Assembly (NCBI GenBank): GCA_036345935.2
Contig: JADWOT020000005.1
Location: 1 to 64,000 of the forward strand
Source of the DNA: Taenia hydatigena
Lineage: Eukaryota; Platyhelminthes; Cestoda; Cyclophyllidea; Taeniidae
DNA length: 64,000 bases
Direction: 5' to 3'
Shown here: piece by piece, positions 37,777 through 49,340 of the stretch
Numbering within the stretch: the first letter of the stretch is position 1
Layout: every line of letters begins with the position of its first letter
Program-made: the position numbers and the translations under genes
Notes under the pieces: model-generated
The model's database searches: none
Told to the model about the DNA's origin: nothing
Seen by the model: the letters and a program-made list of their open reading frames with translations, nothing else

Positions 37777-37970
37777 GTAGTACTTTGTTTGTTTGTACTA
37801 CCGGTTTTCGGTTAGGGTCATAGGGGTGGACATCTTGCCTGAGCTGCGTAGGCTGGCCGCTGGGCCATGGCAGTAGCCCATTTTCCTCTGCCCGTTGAAT
37901 ATATATGTATGTATATTTCACCCAAGTATTCTGCCTTCTCTTGCCTTCGAGGGGGCCTCGAGACGCCACA
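37777..37970 (+). mobile_element. Solo LTR of the TRIM-like family, inserted in unit B
   Basis: Full LTR landmarks from GTAGTACTTTG to GACGCCACA, with the leading T missing. Flanked by AGGCA at 37772-37776 and 37971-37975. The corresponding sites in the left arm (about 2476-2488) and the spacer copy (about 13896) are uninterrupted, so the insertion is specific to unit B. Confidence 0.88.
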
Positions 37971-37990
37971 AGGCATAGGCATAGGATCTG

Positions 37991-38194
37991 CGTAGGAGGT
38001 TCCCTCTCTCCCCCCTTCCCGCCCTCACTATTAAACGGCTGAATACGCTTAAACTTTTCTATTAAAAGCAAGAGAGTAGAATAAAGATACTGTAGAAGAG
38101 TTCAAGGGAGAGGGACCACGCTGCTTCGCGATCAGGTTCAAGTTGTTCCTTCGCCTCTGGCCTACAAAGCACTTTTGGAGAAGATAAGCATTAC
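37991..38194 (-). mobile_element. Gypsy leader plus Gag start, inserted in unit B
   Basis: About 204 bp matching the gypsy leader and the first codons of Gag at 10840-11060 on the minus strand (shared CCTCTGGCCTACAAAGC block; Gag start reads IQPFNSEGGKGGEREPPT). It is flanked by ATCTG at 37986-37990 and 38195-38199. The arm has an uninterrupted site near 2490. A bare leader plus ~25 codons flanked by a target-duplication-like repeat is unusual. Confidence 0.6.
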
Positions 38195-38759
38195 ATCTGT
38201 GCACTGTTAGCATGAATTACTGAGGTATTGGCTCTGGAAAATGGAGGACTCGGCTAGTTGTCCATAGCTGGACCGAACGCTATGCTACTACTGATTAGCA
38301 TGGTAATGGGAACATTTAGCGCAAAGATTTGCACTTTTGTTGGCTGTTCAGCTCGCAGTCTCGTCTGCGGTCACTCGGACGACTATTGTAACTTCGTTGG
38401 GTGGCCTAACCTCTAGGCCACGCTACAAGCACAAATTACTTCTACGTGATGAATATAGTTGTTCTGCTCAAGTGGTATGCCTACTTTTATCCTCAGGTAA
38501 GTCGCAAAGTTCTACAGTTACCTTTGTTGAATTCGTGCATTATGTGATTACGTATAAATCGTACACATCGACACCTAGATGAAGCTGGGAGCACAACCAC
38601 ACGCATTTTTTGTCGCTAACGGTTGATGACATGGCTCAATAGGCTCTGCCGTGAACTGGAAGTTGCACGAAACACGTGTCAGGGAATACAAAGTACATAA
38701 GTAAAGGAAATGCATTTGTGCAGAATAATGGATGCACAAATTGCCTGCAGTTTGTTGAT

Positions 38760-39357
38760 CCATCTACAATTAGGGTCAGCTGTAGCACTGAGAAGGGCCA
38801 CAAGGGCATAAAATAGGAAATTGTCAGTAGGAGGATGCTTTTCAGTCATCCAACAAAGGCGATGCGACCAAAGCTCTACTTACTCTCCTCAAGGTGGGTA
38901 GGCACCTCAACTACGTGACTGGCATTGTCATGGGTTCGAGGAAGAGGACTCGTGAAATCGAAGTTTGCCATGGGTCCCTTGATCTTGTCAAGTGTCAGAC
39001 TTGCTTCTGCTGGCTCATCTAACTTCTGGTGGTATTACGTTCTTTAAGGGTGCAATGGGGACTGCGATGCACTAGCGACATCTCCATGCCGTATGCAGCC
39101 TCGAGAAGCAAGGAATCATGTCGATCACCCAAGAAGTCAATTAAGGTGGCTTGAGATGTTAGTAGGTTGAGGGAATAAGGATGCTCAGTGTACAAGATGC
39201 TGCTTCGGCTCAATCAGCACTGCCTGAATAAAAAGAATGGCGTACTAGTTCGTCCCTTTTCAGGTCTTTGACCAAATGGACTTTGACGCCACACTTGCTT
39301 CTAAGGAGCAGGTGAGATACATAGAGTGTGGTGATCAGGGGAACGACGAAGGCACAG
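38760..39357. other. Unit-B-specific segment of unknown origin
   Basis: No counterpart was found in the arm between 3190 and 3770. A minus-strand 64-codon ORF (39213-39019) has no recognised motif. Confidence 0.4.
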
Positions 39358-40311
39358 TGTAGCGTCCCGAGGCTCCCTTAAGGCGAAAGAAGGCAAAGTG
39401 GCAGGATGGAATACATATATTCACCGGGCAGAGGGAACTACCGGTTTTCTGTCAAGGTCACAGAGGTGGCCGTACTACCCAAGCTGCGTGGGCTAGCCTC
39501 CGGGCCATGCTAGCAGCCTATTTCCCTGTGTCCTGTGAATATATGTATTCTATCCTGCCACTTTGCCTTCGTTTGCCTTAAGGGAGCCTCGGGACGCTAC
39601 ACTGGTGGCAGCGGAAAGCAAACCCGACTCTATAGGGTTACCATCCCGATTTCTACCGCCTGCGGCATGCTGCAGCGGTGCGAAAGAAGTGCATGTGCTA
39701 CAGATGGGCCACGAACGACGTTCACCTCCGGCATCTACCCCATCTCCGTGTTCTACAAGAAAGCTATCAACAACTGAAGCGACACTAGCCATGAAGCACC
39801 TGGAAAGTTTCGTTCCAAAGATTACTCCTAATATACTTGCTTAAGGAGATCGGCGTGCTAACGCCCCCCTACGGACATACTGATGTTCTGCAGGACCACT
39901 TATTCCGAACTTTGTTTCCAAGCCAAACGAAACTCGTAGTGCAATGCACTGTAAAGAAGGATGACTGGCTTTAGTGTCAAACATCGCCTCAATAGCGTCG
40001 AGTGTCGGCGACTGGCAGGATTAGCTCGTGGGTGCTTCTTGCAGCACTGATTATGTTGTGATGGCTGACGCGGGAGACGTACTGAGGGGCGCGTCGGGGA
40101 CGACGCTCGAAAGAGGAAAGGGGCAATGTAGTACTTTGTTTGTTAGAACTACCGGTTTTTTGTCAGGGTCACAGAGATGGCCGTACTGCCCAAGCTGCGT
40201 GAGCTGGCCTCCGGGCCATGCTAGGAGCCTATTTCCTGTGTCGGGTGAATATATGTATTCTATCCTGTCACTTTGCCTTATTTTACCTTAAAAGAGCCTC
40301 GAAACGCCACA
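39358..40311 (+). mobile_element. TRIM-like element, rearranged copy
   Basis: Order: inverted 3'-LTR fragment (39358-39435), 5' LTR lacking its first ~18 bp (39435-39601), internal region (39602-40126), full 3' LTR (40127-40311). The internal region starts CTGGTGGCAGCGG like the intact copy and ends with the purine tract GAAAGAGGAAAGGGG. It is about 36 bp longer than in the intact copy, mostly from an extra segment near 39702-39736. The head-to-head LTR fragment replaces the LTR tip, and I see no target duplication. Confidence 0.88.
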
Positions 40312-40765
40312 ATTGCCTTTTAAATTCTATAAAAAAGGCTTTTTGGTTGCTTTATTTTGGTTCATAACTTTGCACATTCTTATAAATGCATGTATGCAAG
40401 TCTGATAGTATTGCTGAGTTTTTTGCAGTGCGTTTGTTGTATTTAAAAGCAGGCCATAAAACAGGAAAAATTCAAAGGCTAGTTTTGATTCAAAATAACG
40501 AAATCTCATCGTATTTATTTGTTTTGCCGAACCGCGAGTGCGCGGTTGATTCGATTCTCCATTTTCGTGTGAAGTGTTTGGTGCCTGTAAGTGTGCTTGA
40601 ATTGTAGCTGAGGGGCTTCATTTGTTTAGAAAGCAGAAACTTCAGTAATTATTGGGACTCACTTGGTATGCATGTTGTTCTTCATATTTTACTTGACAGG
40701 AATGTGTATCTCTGATGGAGCATTATCAGCTGGGCGTGGAAATGTTGCCTGGCAACACTGAGCGC

Positions 40766-41865
40766 GAATCTCGCCGTCGCTATTACTCGTTGCATTTCCT
40801 AGGTAAGATTAGGTTGTATTTCATTGGTCGCCACGCTTTGTGCAGTGATAAACCCGATGTGCGCTATTTTGTGCAACGTGCTCTTATCACCTCTTCGTAG
40901 ATACTTTCGTACTTATGTAAGGTAGTAGGTGCGTTATTTTTATGCCTATATTGTCTGCTTTGGTGGGAAATGTATGGAGTGTGCGGGGCACTTCGCGATT
41001 CGGTCGCTTCTTGACTTCGAGACCACGGTCGTGTGTTGATAGTATCTTTGTGAAATTTGTTATGTGGGTCCAGCTCTGACATGAGTTAGTGTTTGAGGCT
41101 GATTGAGGAGCAGGAGGATGGTTGCTGAGAGACCTGTATCTCTTCGCTGGGAACTTTCGCATTGCCACACGGAAGTTACCTTGTAGCAGCCTTAAATGTT
41201 TGGTTTTTAAGATATTATATTTGCTTGTATGTGGCAGGTCATCGGACGTTTGTGTATCGGCTTTCCCACTTTTTTTTCCTTCTGTACGTTTCGGATACTA
41301 CGAATTTACAGTAGTGATGAAGCTACATGTGATGAGCGTGTGGAATGATATGCAATGTGGGATTGTAAGTCATTTGTGGGGGCGTCTCCTTTGACCTGCG
41401 ATGCGGATCTTGCCATGGATGATGTTGTTGCGTTTGATGGCATAGCGATGGGTGTTAGCTCTTTTGGTTCAAGCATTGGATAATTGCATGGTGGGCAGGT
41501 AAACAGACGAGATGGATGTGGGGTTAGTGTTGAGTTGGTAGGCAGGCTTGTTATCGCGTTGAGAAAGGCCGGTGAATTGGGGTGGAAATGGGGGGTGGGA
41601 GTGCTGCAAAGCTGTTTTGAAATCTACTCTGGAACCTTTTCTCGAACTCCAACATGTTTGCATTTTGAAGTGTGTGCCTTTTATCTTTGTATTTACTGAC
41701 TTTTTCACTGTACGGGAATGTATTTTATGTTACTTCTCAGTTTATGTATTTGGAATGCATCAAGTTGAGTTGTTTATAGTTGTGTGTACGTACATGAACA
41801 AGTCGAAACGCATATAAACTTTTTTATTGAATGAACACGATGAATTGAATTTGGACGAGATTTTG
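40766..41865. other. 1.1 kb segment present in unit B, absent from the arms
   Basis: The arm reads continuously through 4195-4225 (AACGCTGAGTGTTATCCAGC). In unit B the same sequence is split at CTGAG (40762) and GTTATCC (41866). The intervening 1.1 kb contains a 90-codon plus ORF (41122-41394) rich in Phe/Leu/Val, without a recognised motif. It is either an insertion in B or a deletion in the arm lineage. Confidence 0.6.
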
Positions 41866-42364
41866 TTATCCAGCAACAGCACTTTTCATCGCTTGTTAGT
41901 TTCGCAGAATAATTTTGAAGGGGAGCAGTTGAAGCTGTCCTGGCGGTTGGTTGGATAGTGGATTATATCAACAATCTCTTGGTTTTACGCCGTGCTAGAG
42001 TCGTTGCGAGCTCAAAGTACGACAAGAGTGATTATTTGCCATGGAGCATTTTGAGATAAGCAGTGAACATTGCAAGGTGCTAATTTCGGGCGCAAAGCTT
42101 GTTAGCGTAGTGTTTTTGATTTGACTAGTCAGCCTCTCAAAGGTGGTGGATGGCGATGAAGATGGACAGCCCTATTGACCAGCAATCGTTCTGCAGCCGC
42201 CACCGCCCGCATAGTTGGCTATGGGTCGCTTTTCAACGTCATCACAGACTCATCCGGCTGCCAACAACATACATCATTGCTGACGGTGGAATTGGAGAAG
42301 GAGAATGTGGCTGTAGAAGTCAGCCCTTGGGAGTCCACTGAGACGGCACTATTCGCCCTTGAAC

Positions 42365-42387
42365 TCGTCGTCGTCGTCGTCGTCGAC
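42365..42387. repeat. (GTC)n trinucleotide run
   Basis: Seven GTC repeats. The arm copy near 4677-4691 has fewer and ends in GTTGAC. Confidence 0.9.
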
Positions 42388-43832
42388 AGTTGTGATGTTG
42401 CAGACATTCGACCAATCGATCCTGCTGAAGGTTTCTCTGCTCGTTGCTGAATATTCACTTGCGCAGGACATAAGTAGCGTGACTTTGTGTTCGGAGGAGT
42501 TATGAAAGACTGGGTGCGGTGTTCTGGTGCTAAGCAGTAGTCTGGTGAGTACTTTTCTGTAAGACGAAATGTTGTATAAATTAAGTCCAATGTTATCATT
42601 GGTCTACAATTATTAGTTTTGCTTGTTTATTTTTTAAAATAAGATGTTCACGTTCTGTCGCTTTTGATAATAATATGGTGTGAGGTGAAGCTAATACGGG
42701 ATAGTTGTGGAGCAATCGGAAGTGTAGTTAGTGTGAGCTGTATATGCGTAAAAGTGGTTTGGTTAATGCTGAAGAAATTCGACGCAAGTTGTTGAGGAGC
42801 AACCGTGCACGCATAACCTACGCAAGGAGGCGTTTTCAATGACGGCTACAGGTGTGTGTTGCAGTGAGTGGGGTGACACATTGCCAAAGTACGATTAATT
42901 GGTAGGAGAAACGGTAAATGTCCATTGATTTGATGCCCTAATTGGTTATGTAGAATCTAACATATGCAGTTGATTCCCTTATCAAAATGTGTGGGTGTGG
43001 GCGTGTGTGTTGTTTAACGACCATATCTGTCGGTTAATGGCACTGAGGAGTGTTGATGCTGCCTAATGCAATTGGTTAAGTTTGTCGACGTATGGCTGCC
43101 ATGTGGCACTAGGTTTGAGACTGATAGTCGCATCAAGTCTTAGTTGTTCTGTTAATGTCATAGGCTTGAGGTTGTATGGTTGACAGGATTTGGAATTTTG
43201 CTTGTAGGCATGGTGGTCGGTGGATCCCCATCATTCCCTACGTAACGCGCTTCGGCCATAGGAGGTGAGGAGGAGACTGCAGATACGGCACAATTACCAA
43301 GAAGAGAATAGAGGATGGCGCTGGAGGCGGAGAGAGGGACTGTGTGACGCTTCAGTGGTTTGTTAAATGATGGGTGTTGGTGATGGAGGCACATATTTCT
43401 TCCGCTGTTTTACCTTCGCCGAGTGGGTCTTGGGTATGTGGAATAGATGTGTATTCTGCCCAAACGTTGTGTCTTATTTGGTGTTCTTGGGGTGAAGGAA
43501 GGCTGAAGGCGCTGCAGTGGGTATGTATGCAGTAGTGATGGAGATGTTTTGTTACGACTTAAAGCACTGTTGACTGTAGCACATTTGTGTGACTCCGTGA
43601 TAGACACGGAATATTTCGTTCCATCGGTCATTCAAATGTTCCTTGTTTTGTTGGGTTGAAGTTGATTGTTGGCACTGATGACAAGTGGATTTGTGACATG
43701 CTGCCTTGTAGCCTTGAGAATAGATTTAAAATGTGCGAAAGATGTGACAGCGTCATCTATTAAAACGTGTTGGTTATAAGAGAAAAACACTCACGAGTCA
43801 ACCGTGCCAACCACTGACTTTCCATGCAAATA

Positions 43833-43872
43833 AGGAAGGAGGGAGGGAGAGAGGGTGGGAGGAAGGGAGGGA
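43833..43872. repeat. (GGGA)-rich simple repeat
   Basis: Imperfect GGGA/GAGA run in unit B. The arm counterpart near 6105 has only GGAAAGAGGGAGG. Confidence 0.85.
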
Positions 43873-44219
43873 TACCAAAGTCATGGCTCCGATATTGTGC
43901 TGCCACGTTCATTGACGGGTGGGCTGAAGAAGAGCATTAGGCAATCAACCGGACAACAAAACAGCTTAAAAGAAAGTAAAGGAGCAAGGGGATGAAGATA
44001 TCAATGAATTAATCAGCAACTCAGTCAGTCAGTCAATCTATCACAAACGGTAGGCGATGCAGTCGAAACATTAGTGGATGGGTCAATTAGAGAATTAAGA
44101 GAATTGGACAATTTATGAGGTTCCTATATTAATTCACCTGCAAAATTTGCAGACGCGTTCGAAGCTCATTATGGAAGAGTTCATACCTATCGACATAAAG
44201 GATGTCATCTTAAAAAGTC

Positions 44220-46010
44220 ACTCAAGGGCTCTTAACTCACATTGAGGCTCCCGCAAGCAGCGGCGCGGCACCCACGTTCACAATTCCATCTCTTGCGGCG
44301 AATTCGACTCCAACGCTGACCATCCTCGAAAGAATCAAGCTCCTGTCAAGTAACACTTTGGAGTGCACGCTTTAGGCCAGACCAGCATCCCCTGAAATAG
44401 CTAGTGGTCAGAGACCCACTACCAACTGCTTCGCATGAGTGTGACGGCCCCAAGTCCTTGCGCCGCTGTCCTTTCTAAACACGAAACCCCACTCGCCCTA
44501 ATTAAGGTTGTTATAGTCGTGTTTTTAATAGATTGTCACTCTATCAACGACGAGTTTTGTAAAATGAGGCCTCGTTTGTTAAATACGGTTGGAAATGTTT
44601 CTAGCGTCTATCTTTCCCTCTTGTTAAAGAAGCTACAGATCCTGAATTCAAAAAAAGTTTGTTTTCTATCAGGGAAATATTTTGTATATGCATGGAGGCA
44701 TCACCAAACAGCATTAAAGGTGAATCTCGCCTTTGCCATTGCTTTGAATTTTTAAATAGCTGGTTTATAGCCACCCACTTCTAGACTGGACTTGACGTGC
44801 GCGGATTCGAGTAAACACCCGTTACGACATTTCTGACTAGAAATGAATAGCCTGGTGCCTTAGGATGAGTGATCGAATTTCGGCCGATTTTTTTGCGAAA
44901 TTTTGATGAACAGAATGCAATTCGCGTAGCCTTCTGCACAATCACTTTCGCACACGATCAAGCGGTTTTGGTGTCTGTTTCAAGGAGAGGTGAAATTCAT
45001 TGGCGTCACTGCGAGAACTCTGCTGAGACATCCAGAGTTGTTTGATGAAGGTGAAGATGATGGCGTGAGGTTCATTTTACACCCGCATAATACTAACTTG
45101 TTCATGACTTCGTTGAGTCGGTTTGTAGGCTCTTGCACTAGTGCAACGAGGCTTTTCATTTGGTTGTGAAGGCTGGCACCAAACATGAATGTCAATTCGC
45201 ATACGATGTGCACGTTATTGTCCATGAGACACATTAGGATTGGAATTTTACCAAATAGAGATGCTACACTGTGTCTAGAGCATTGTTGAGCACGAAGCTG
45301 ACTTAATAGAATGGATGTGGGTGCGTTTGGGGCATTTTCATTTCTTTGCTGTTGGGTTGTTGGAGAAGATATGTGTAGGAGGAGGGTGGGCATTGAGAGG
45401 CGTACAGATGGAATGTGCAACGCGAGGGAGGCAGAAGAATGAACTAGTAAGTTTGTTTGCAATCTGACACAAAGATAAACAAATTGAACCATGGGTTCGA
45501 TGCATTTGATGGTGGCGATGGTCGAGTGTGGAAGCAGGCTTCTGATCAGTAGCCATTTTAAGGGCTAAGTGTGTGGTCAAGAGTGTGCGCTCGGAGCTAT
45601 CATCCAACAAAAGTGTAATATTTTGCATACTATTAACACTGGATCCGAAGTCGCCGCAGGACATGCAGTTGCTTCCCAGCGTGCCATCGCGTTAGTGATA
45701 TGATGGGCATTGTTGCATAAGGCGTAGCAGATTTGCGTTGAAGTGCATTGCGAGCGCATCCATTCGCGCGTACTAGCGATCAGGAGCGAGGTTAGTTCTG
45801 TCTTCTGCGCAAACTTCTGTGATACTCAAATGAGGATGTTGTTCAAAAATTGGTCGTTGCTTTCTTTCTGTGGAAGACATGGTGAGACATCGTTTGCTGG
45901 AACATTTGTCCATTTCCAAATTGCTTAGTTCTTGATGCATTTGCTCACCTTTCACATGCTTCAATAGCCTCATTTCAATTAGCGGTGGTTGACTTTAGCG
46001 ATGTGCTCAT
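44220..46010. other. Interval without recognised genes
   Basis: Begins where similarity to the arm fades. It contains two ORFs of over 100 codons without motifs (44435-44755 plus, and the 170-codon minus ORF listed separately). 45565-45650 resembles 50513-50595. Confidence 0.45.
44980..45492 (-). CDS. Unrecognised 170-codon ORF
   Basis: One of the two longest open frames in the window. The C-terminal 80 residues include a helix-like segment (SLHNQMKSLVALVQ, then RLNEVMNKLVLCG) and a serine-rich tail (LTPSSSPSSNNSGCLS). The N-terminal half is low in structure. No homologous frame occurs at the partial paralogue at 50.5 kb. No function can be assigned, and chance is quite possible. Confidence 0.2.
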   Translation of the reverse strand: MVQFVYLCVRLQTNLLVHSSASLALHIPSVRLSMPTLLLHISSPTTQQQRNENAPNAPTSILLSQLRAQQCSRHSVASLFGKIPILMCLMDNNVHIVCELTFMFGASLHNQMKSLVALVQEPTNRLNEVMNKLVLCGCKMNLTPSSSPSSNNSGCLSRVLAVTPMNFTSP

Positions 46011-46016
46011 TTACTT

Positions 46017-46238
46017 TTGCGAGCGTGTAGGGTGCCAATCGCTAACCGATTTACACGTGTGGAATTCGAAATGGTCCATCGCACAACAGCGTCGGACATG
46101 GTTGTCAACGTGTTGTTTCGTCTATTGCTGCTCATCTTTCTTCGTGGATTCGTCCCGTTAATTCAGTTGGCCGTCAATGCCACCCCTCCGCTTCGTTTTT
46201 TCCTCCTATTCAGCCTCCTGTTATTTTTTTACGCATGA
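46017..46238 (+). CDS. Hydrophobic ORF, paralogue of 26046-26312
   Basis: 73 codons. From residue 14 it matches the minus-strand ORF at 26046-26312: VEFEMVHRTTASDM, then VNVLFRLLLLIFLRGFVP and a second hydrophobic run, ending FYA-stop about 16 residues before the partner diverges. It could form one or two membrane helices if expressed. Coding status is unproven. Confidence 0.25.
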   Translation: MRACRVPIANRFTRVEFEMVHRTTASDMVVNVLFRLLLLIFLRGFVPLIQLAVNATPPLRFFLLFSLLLFFYA

Positions 46239-46335
46239 CATCTCCCTCGCCATCCCGGCATCAGTTCCAACCACCCGGCCCACCATTCCGGAGAAGTCCA
46301 AAGGCCGAAGCAGATACCTACAGTAAATATTAGAG
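46017..46335 (+). repeat. Inverted copy of 26030-26330, flanking a 2 kb block
   Basis: Reverse complement of the end of purine-rich block copy 1 (26040-26335). The same sequence also ends block copy 2 in direct orientation (48110-48370). Copy 2 is therefore bracketed by ~300 bp inverted repeats, giving a fold-back layout not seen at copy 1. Confidence 0.75.
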
Positions 46336-46439
46336 GTAAGTTATGCTACCTCTCCCTCTCCTCATCCTGTGCTATCTTCTTCTTACCTCGCTTGCACACA
46401 TCACTTTAATATTATTAAATATACTATTTCCATGTGCGA

Positions 46440-48370
46440 AGTTTACTTTAATCTGAAATAAGAGAGGAAGTAGAGGAGTCACAAGAAGGGAAATGCGATT
46501 AAATACAAGTGAAGTAAGTTGGTGAGTGGGTGATGGAGTGTTGGCGGAAGGTGGAGTATAAATTAATAAGGCAACCAAATAGCCATACAATGAGCAACTA
46601 GAGGAGATCTTCATCTAAGATAGAAATGTCGACATGGTCGGCTAGAAGGGCAATTGAGGGGGAGAGGATGAGATGAATATGGCTCTACACTACATACACA
46701 CAGGCACACACATAGACGTTCCCACCTGTCTTTTTGGGACAGCGACTGAAGCGACTCTCTAAAGGGCAGGAAGCGCACGTTCTTACACGTTAATGTAGAG
46801 TCGGACAGTGAGATAGTGAGGTGAGAGTTGGACGAGTCTACAAATTACAAAGTGGGAGGTGGGAGCAACGCGCTTACCTTCGCTCTCAGGGGGTAAGTGG
46901 AGGAGGAGTAAAAGTAAGAGGTGGAATTGAGGCGAAGTGGTGTAGAACAATCTAGAGAGATGGAAAGATTTTCTTGTGTCGTTAAATTGGGAAATAAAGG
47001 CAAGGAAATGAAGTACAGGAAGTACCCATTACTCTGCTTTGGTTGTGCTGAATGCATTAAGCACAAATAGTGGAGCATAATGCAAGGCGCAACACTCGGG
47101 ACCATATGGAGCATCTTAGTAGGAGACAAAAGATGCTCTCACCGAAAGGCGCGTTGCAGTAAGAAGTGGAAAGGGGGAAGTGGAGAAGAAGGTCCCTACC
47201 CTCCATTCCGCGTGCCCTGATTTCTGGTGTCTGCAAAAACGAAAGGAAGAAAAGACAACATTTTGCATGGCATGGAGTTGTGTTAATTCGATTAGGAGGG
47301 TCAAAATAGAGTGCTATTAAGGTTGGCATCAATGGTAGCGTAGAAAGCGCCTCTGAGGATGAGGTATGCATGATAGATGTGGTAGCCCTGTCCAACCTCT
47401 CCTTACGTATTTTATGCAAGCCTGTCATAACTCAGCCGACGTGACCAGTCTAGTCCGTCCCGATCCAGTGCAATCTAGCCAGACCTAGTCCAGCTGTGCT
47501 ACAGTGTTTCCGCGTGTAAGAGGCATGAAAAGTAAGCGCGGCACAGCAAGCGCAGTGCAGAGTTGGAAATTTAAATACACCGAACTTATCCTTAGAGATG
47601 ACTGAGATAACGGCAATGAGTTTATTTTGCGGGCATCTGGGCCTATGCTTGGCAGAATTAATGCGTTGCACTGCAAAGCAAAGTGATTACACATCTGGAA
47701 GAGGCAAGGAAATGGTTAAGGTAGAGACAAAGCTTTGGAAATAAGAGAGCGTAGAACAAGACAGGATAAGAAAGCGGAAGAGATGATTGGAAATGGACAC
47801 CATGTGATAATTCTGCAAGGTGCTATAGTGCATCATTCTTCATTTCTTTCTCCTATCTATTCCTGAACTGGTCCCCTTGTTTGCTGATCTAGTCATTTGA
47901 CTGCGTAAGGCATGAGGTGATTGACTCAATAAAAGGAATTCAAGCTTTTTCGAATTAAATACTAGAAGAGGTTAGTTATAACTTCCCTTTTCGTTTGACA
48001 TACTCTGAGTACCAGATTTGATATTATTGAAGTTACGCACGCAAACGAAGAAGGAGGAGAAGATAGGACATGGATACAAGAGGAGAGGTGGAGGGGCCGG
48101 CAGCATAACATATCCCCAATTTCTACAGTATTCATCCGCTTCGGCCTTCTGACTTCTCTGAAATGGCAATTCGGAAGGTTGAGAGTGATGAGGAGATGGC
48201 GAGAGAGCCGACAGAAGTGAAGAATGAACAGATGACCGAATGCAAGGAGAAGACAAAGCGGTACGGAGGCACGGACGAATTACTAAATTACAAAGACGAA
48301 AGCTGGGAGCAAGATGGAAAGTAGTAGACGATACAGCACGTAAGGCAGCTTATCACGATTCTGTGCTAAC
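46440..48370 (+). repeat. Purine-rich duplicated block, copy 2
   Basis: Colinear with 23740-26340, spacing about 22.0-22.7 kb. It is shorter because it lacks the microsatellite segment and part of the 24.4-24.75 kb region. Landmarks: CTGAAATAAGAGAGGAAG (46451), ACGTTAATGTAGAG (46787), GTTGCAGTAAG (47153), CTGAGGATGAGGTATGC (47352) and CGCTTCGGCCTTCTGA (48138). Confidence 0.85.
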
Positions 48371-48769
48371 CTTGATGCTTTCATTATTGGCCAAGCCCTA
48401 ATTCTTATAACTAGATAGGAAAACGACTGCGAGCAATCACTGAATGGAATAAGCTGCTGTATTTAAATTCCGACTAATCCTGGGCCTTAACGGACAAATG
48501 CATCGCAGATGGAATAAGGCAAGCAGCTACTTTATGGATAAGTCCTTTTCCCTACTTGCCTCGAAAGCTCCTAACAGCAACCCTACAACTGTTAAATAAC
48601 CTAAATTAATATTCTGAACGTAGTCTATGGACATTGGCACTGTATTAACTACTGAAAAATGATTCTTACTGTTCATTACTGATTAAGATCTTGGAAAAAG
48701 TGGTGAAGTCAAATAATCTAGCGAATGGCTGTTGTTTCTTCATGCACAGCGACGTGATTAAAAATCATT

Positions 48770-49340
48770 AAATACAATTCATTCTGACCTGAGCTGTATT
48801 GAAGCGATGGTAATAACGGGATTCTGGTTCTGAAACGTTCGTTGAATAGCCATGCTCAGCAAATCATGCTCAAATCAAACGCGACGCATATTTGTGGAGT
48901 TCAAGGTCTGCACTGCCATTTTCACTAAATGATCTTGGGTGACTCGGAAAAGTTTATGCTATTTTATAGAACGAGTTCTACTTTTGCCAAAGTCATGGCG
49001 TCTGTGACGAAGGGTATACTATATTACCGAGGAGAAAAATAGTTACCGCTAATGACCCTCAAAATGACGATGGAATTATTTGACTCAAAGACGTCTTCAC
49101 TTTACAAAAAAATACAAAATGCAGTTAATTATATCCTAAAAATTGCACGAGTCATGTGCATTTCTTATTTTTTCTAAAATGATTCGTAATGCATTCTATT
49201 TGTCAGACGGAATCAAATGATTATGATTCACAAGCACTTTTTAGATGAGAACCTATTACTACTACTATGCATGCTGCCGTGTTAAACAATTTTGTAAGGT
49301 TGTTTTTACATTTCATTTATCCGTATCTCCAAATAGAATG
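48770..49340 (+). repeat. Paralogous segment, copy 1 (partner 51340-51800)
   Basis: Shared order of landmarks with 51340-51800: CTTGTGGATTTGAAGG / TTTGTGGAGTTCAAGG, TGCCAAAATCATG / TGCCAAAGTCATG and CAGTTACCACTGATGGCC / TAGTTACCGCTAATGACC. Moderately diverged and non-coding in both copies. Confidence 0.7.

Larger units (their letters stand above)
33560..44220 (+). repeat. Unit B: diverged copy of the arm sequence
   Basis: Colinear blocks: 35250-36037 with 770-1506, 36775-37640 with 1553-2315, 38195-38760 with 2490-3190, 40320-40765 with 3770-4205, 41866-43660 with 4212-5850, 43700-44210 with 5890-6440. Similarity varies: 35828-36037 differs from 1296-1505 at only about eight bases, whereas other stretches are visibly more diverged. 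Relative to the arms it has extra sequence at 33560-35250, 36038-36774, 37777-38194 (two insertions), 38760-40311 and 40766-41865. The first two are also in unit C, so they are probably arm deletions. Confidence 0.85.
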
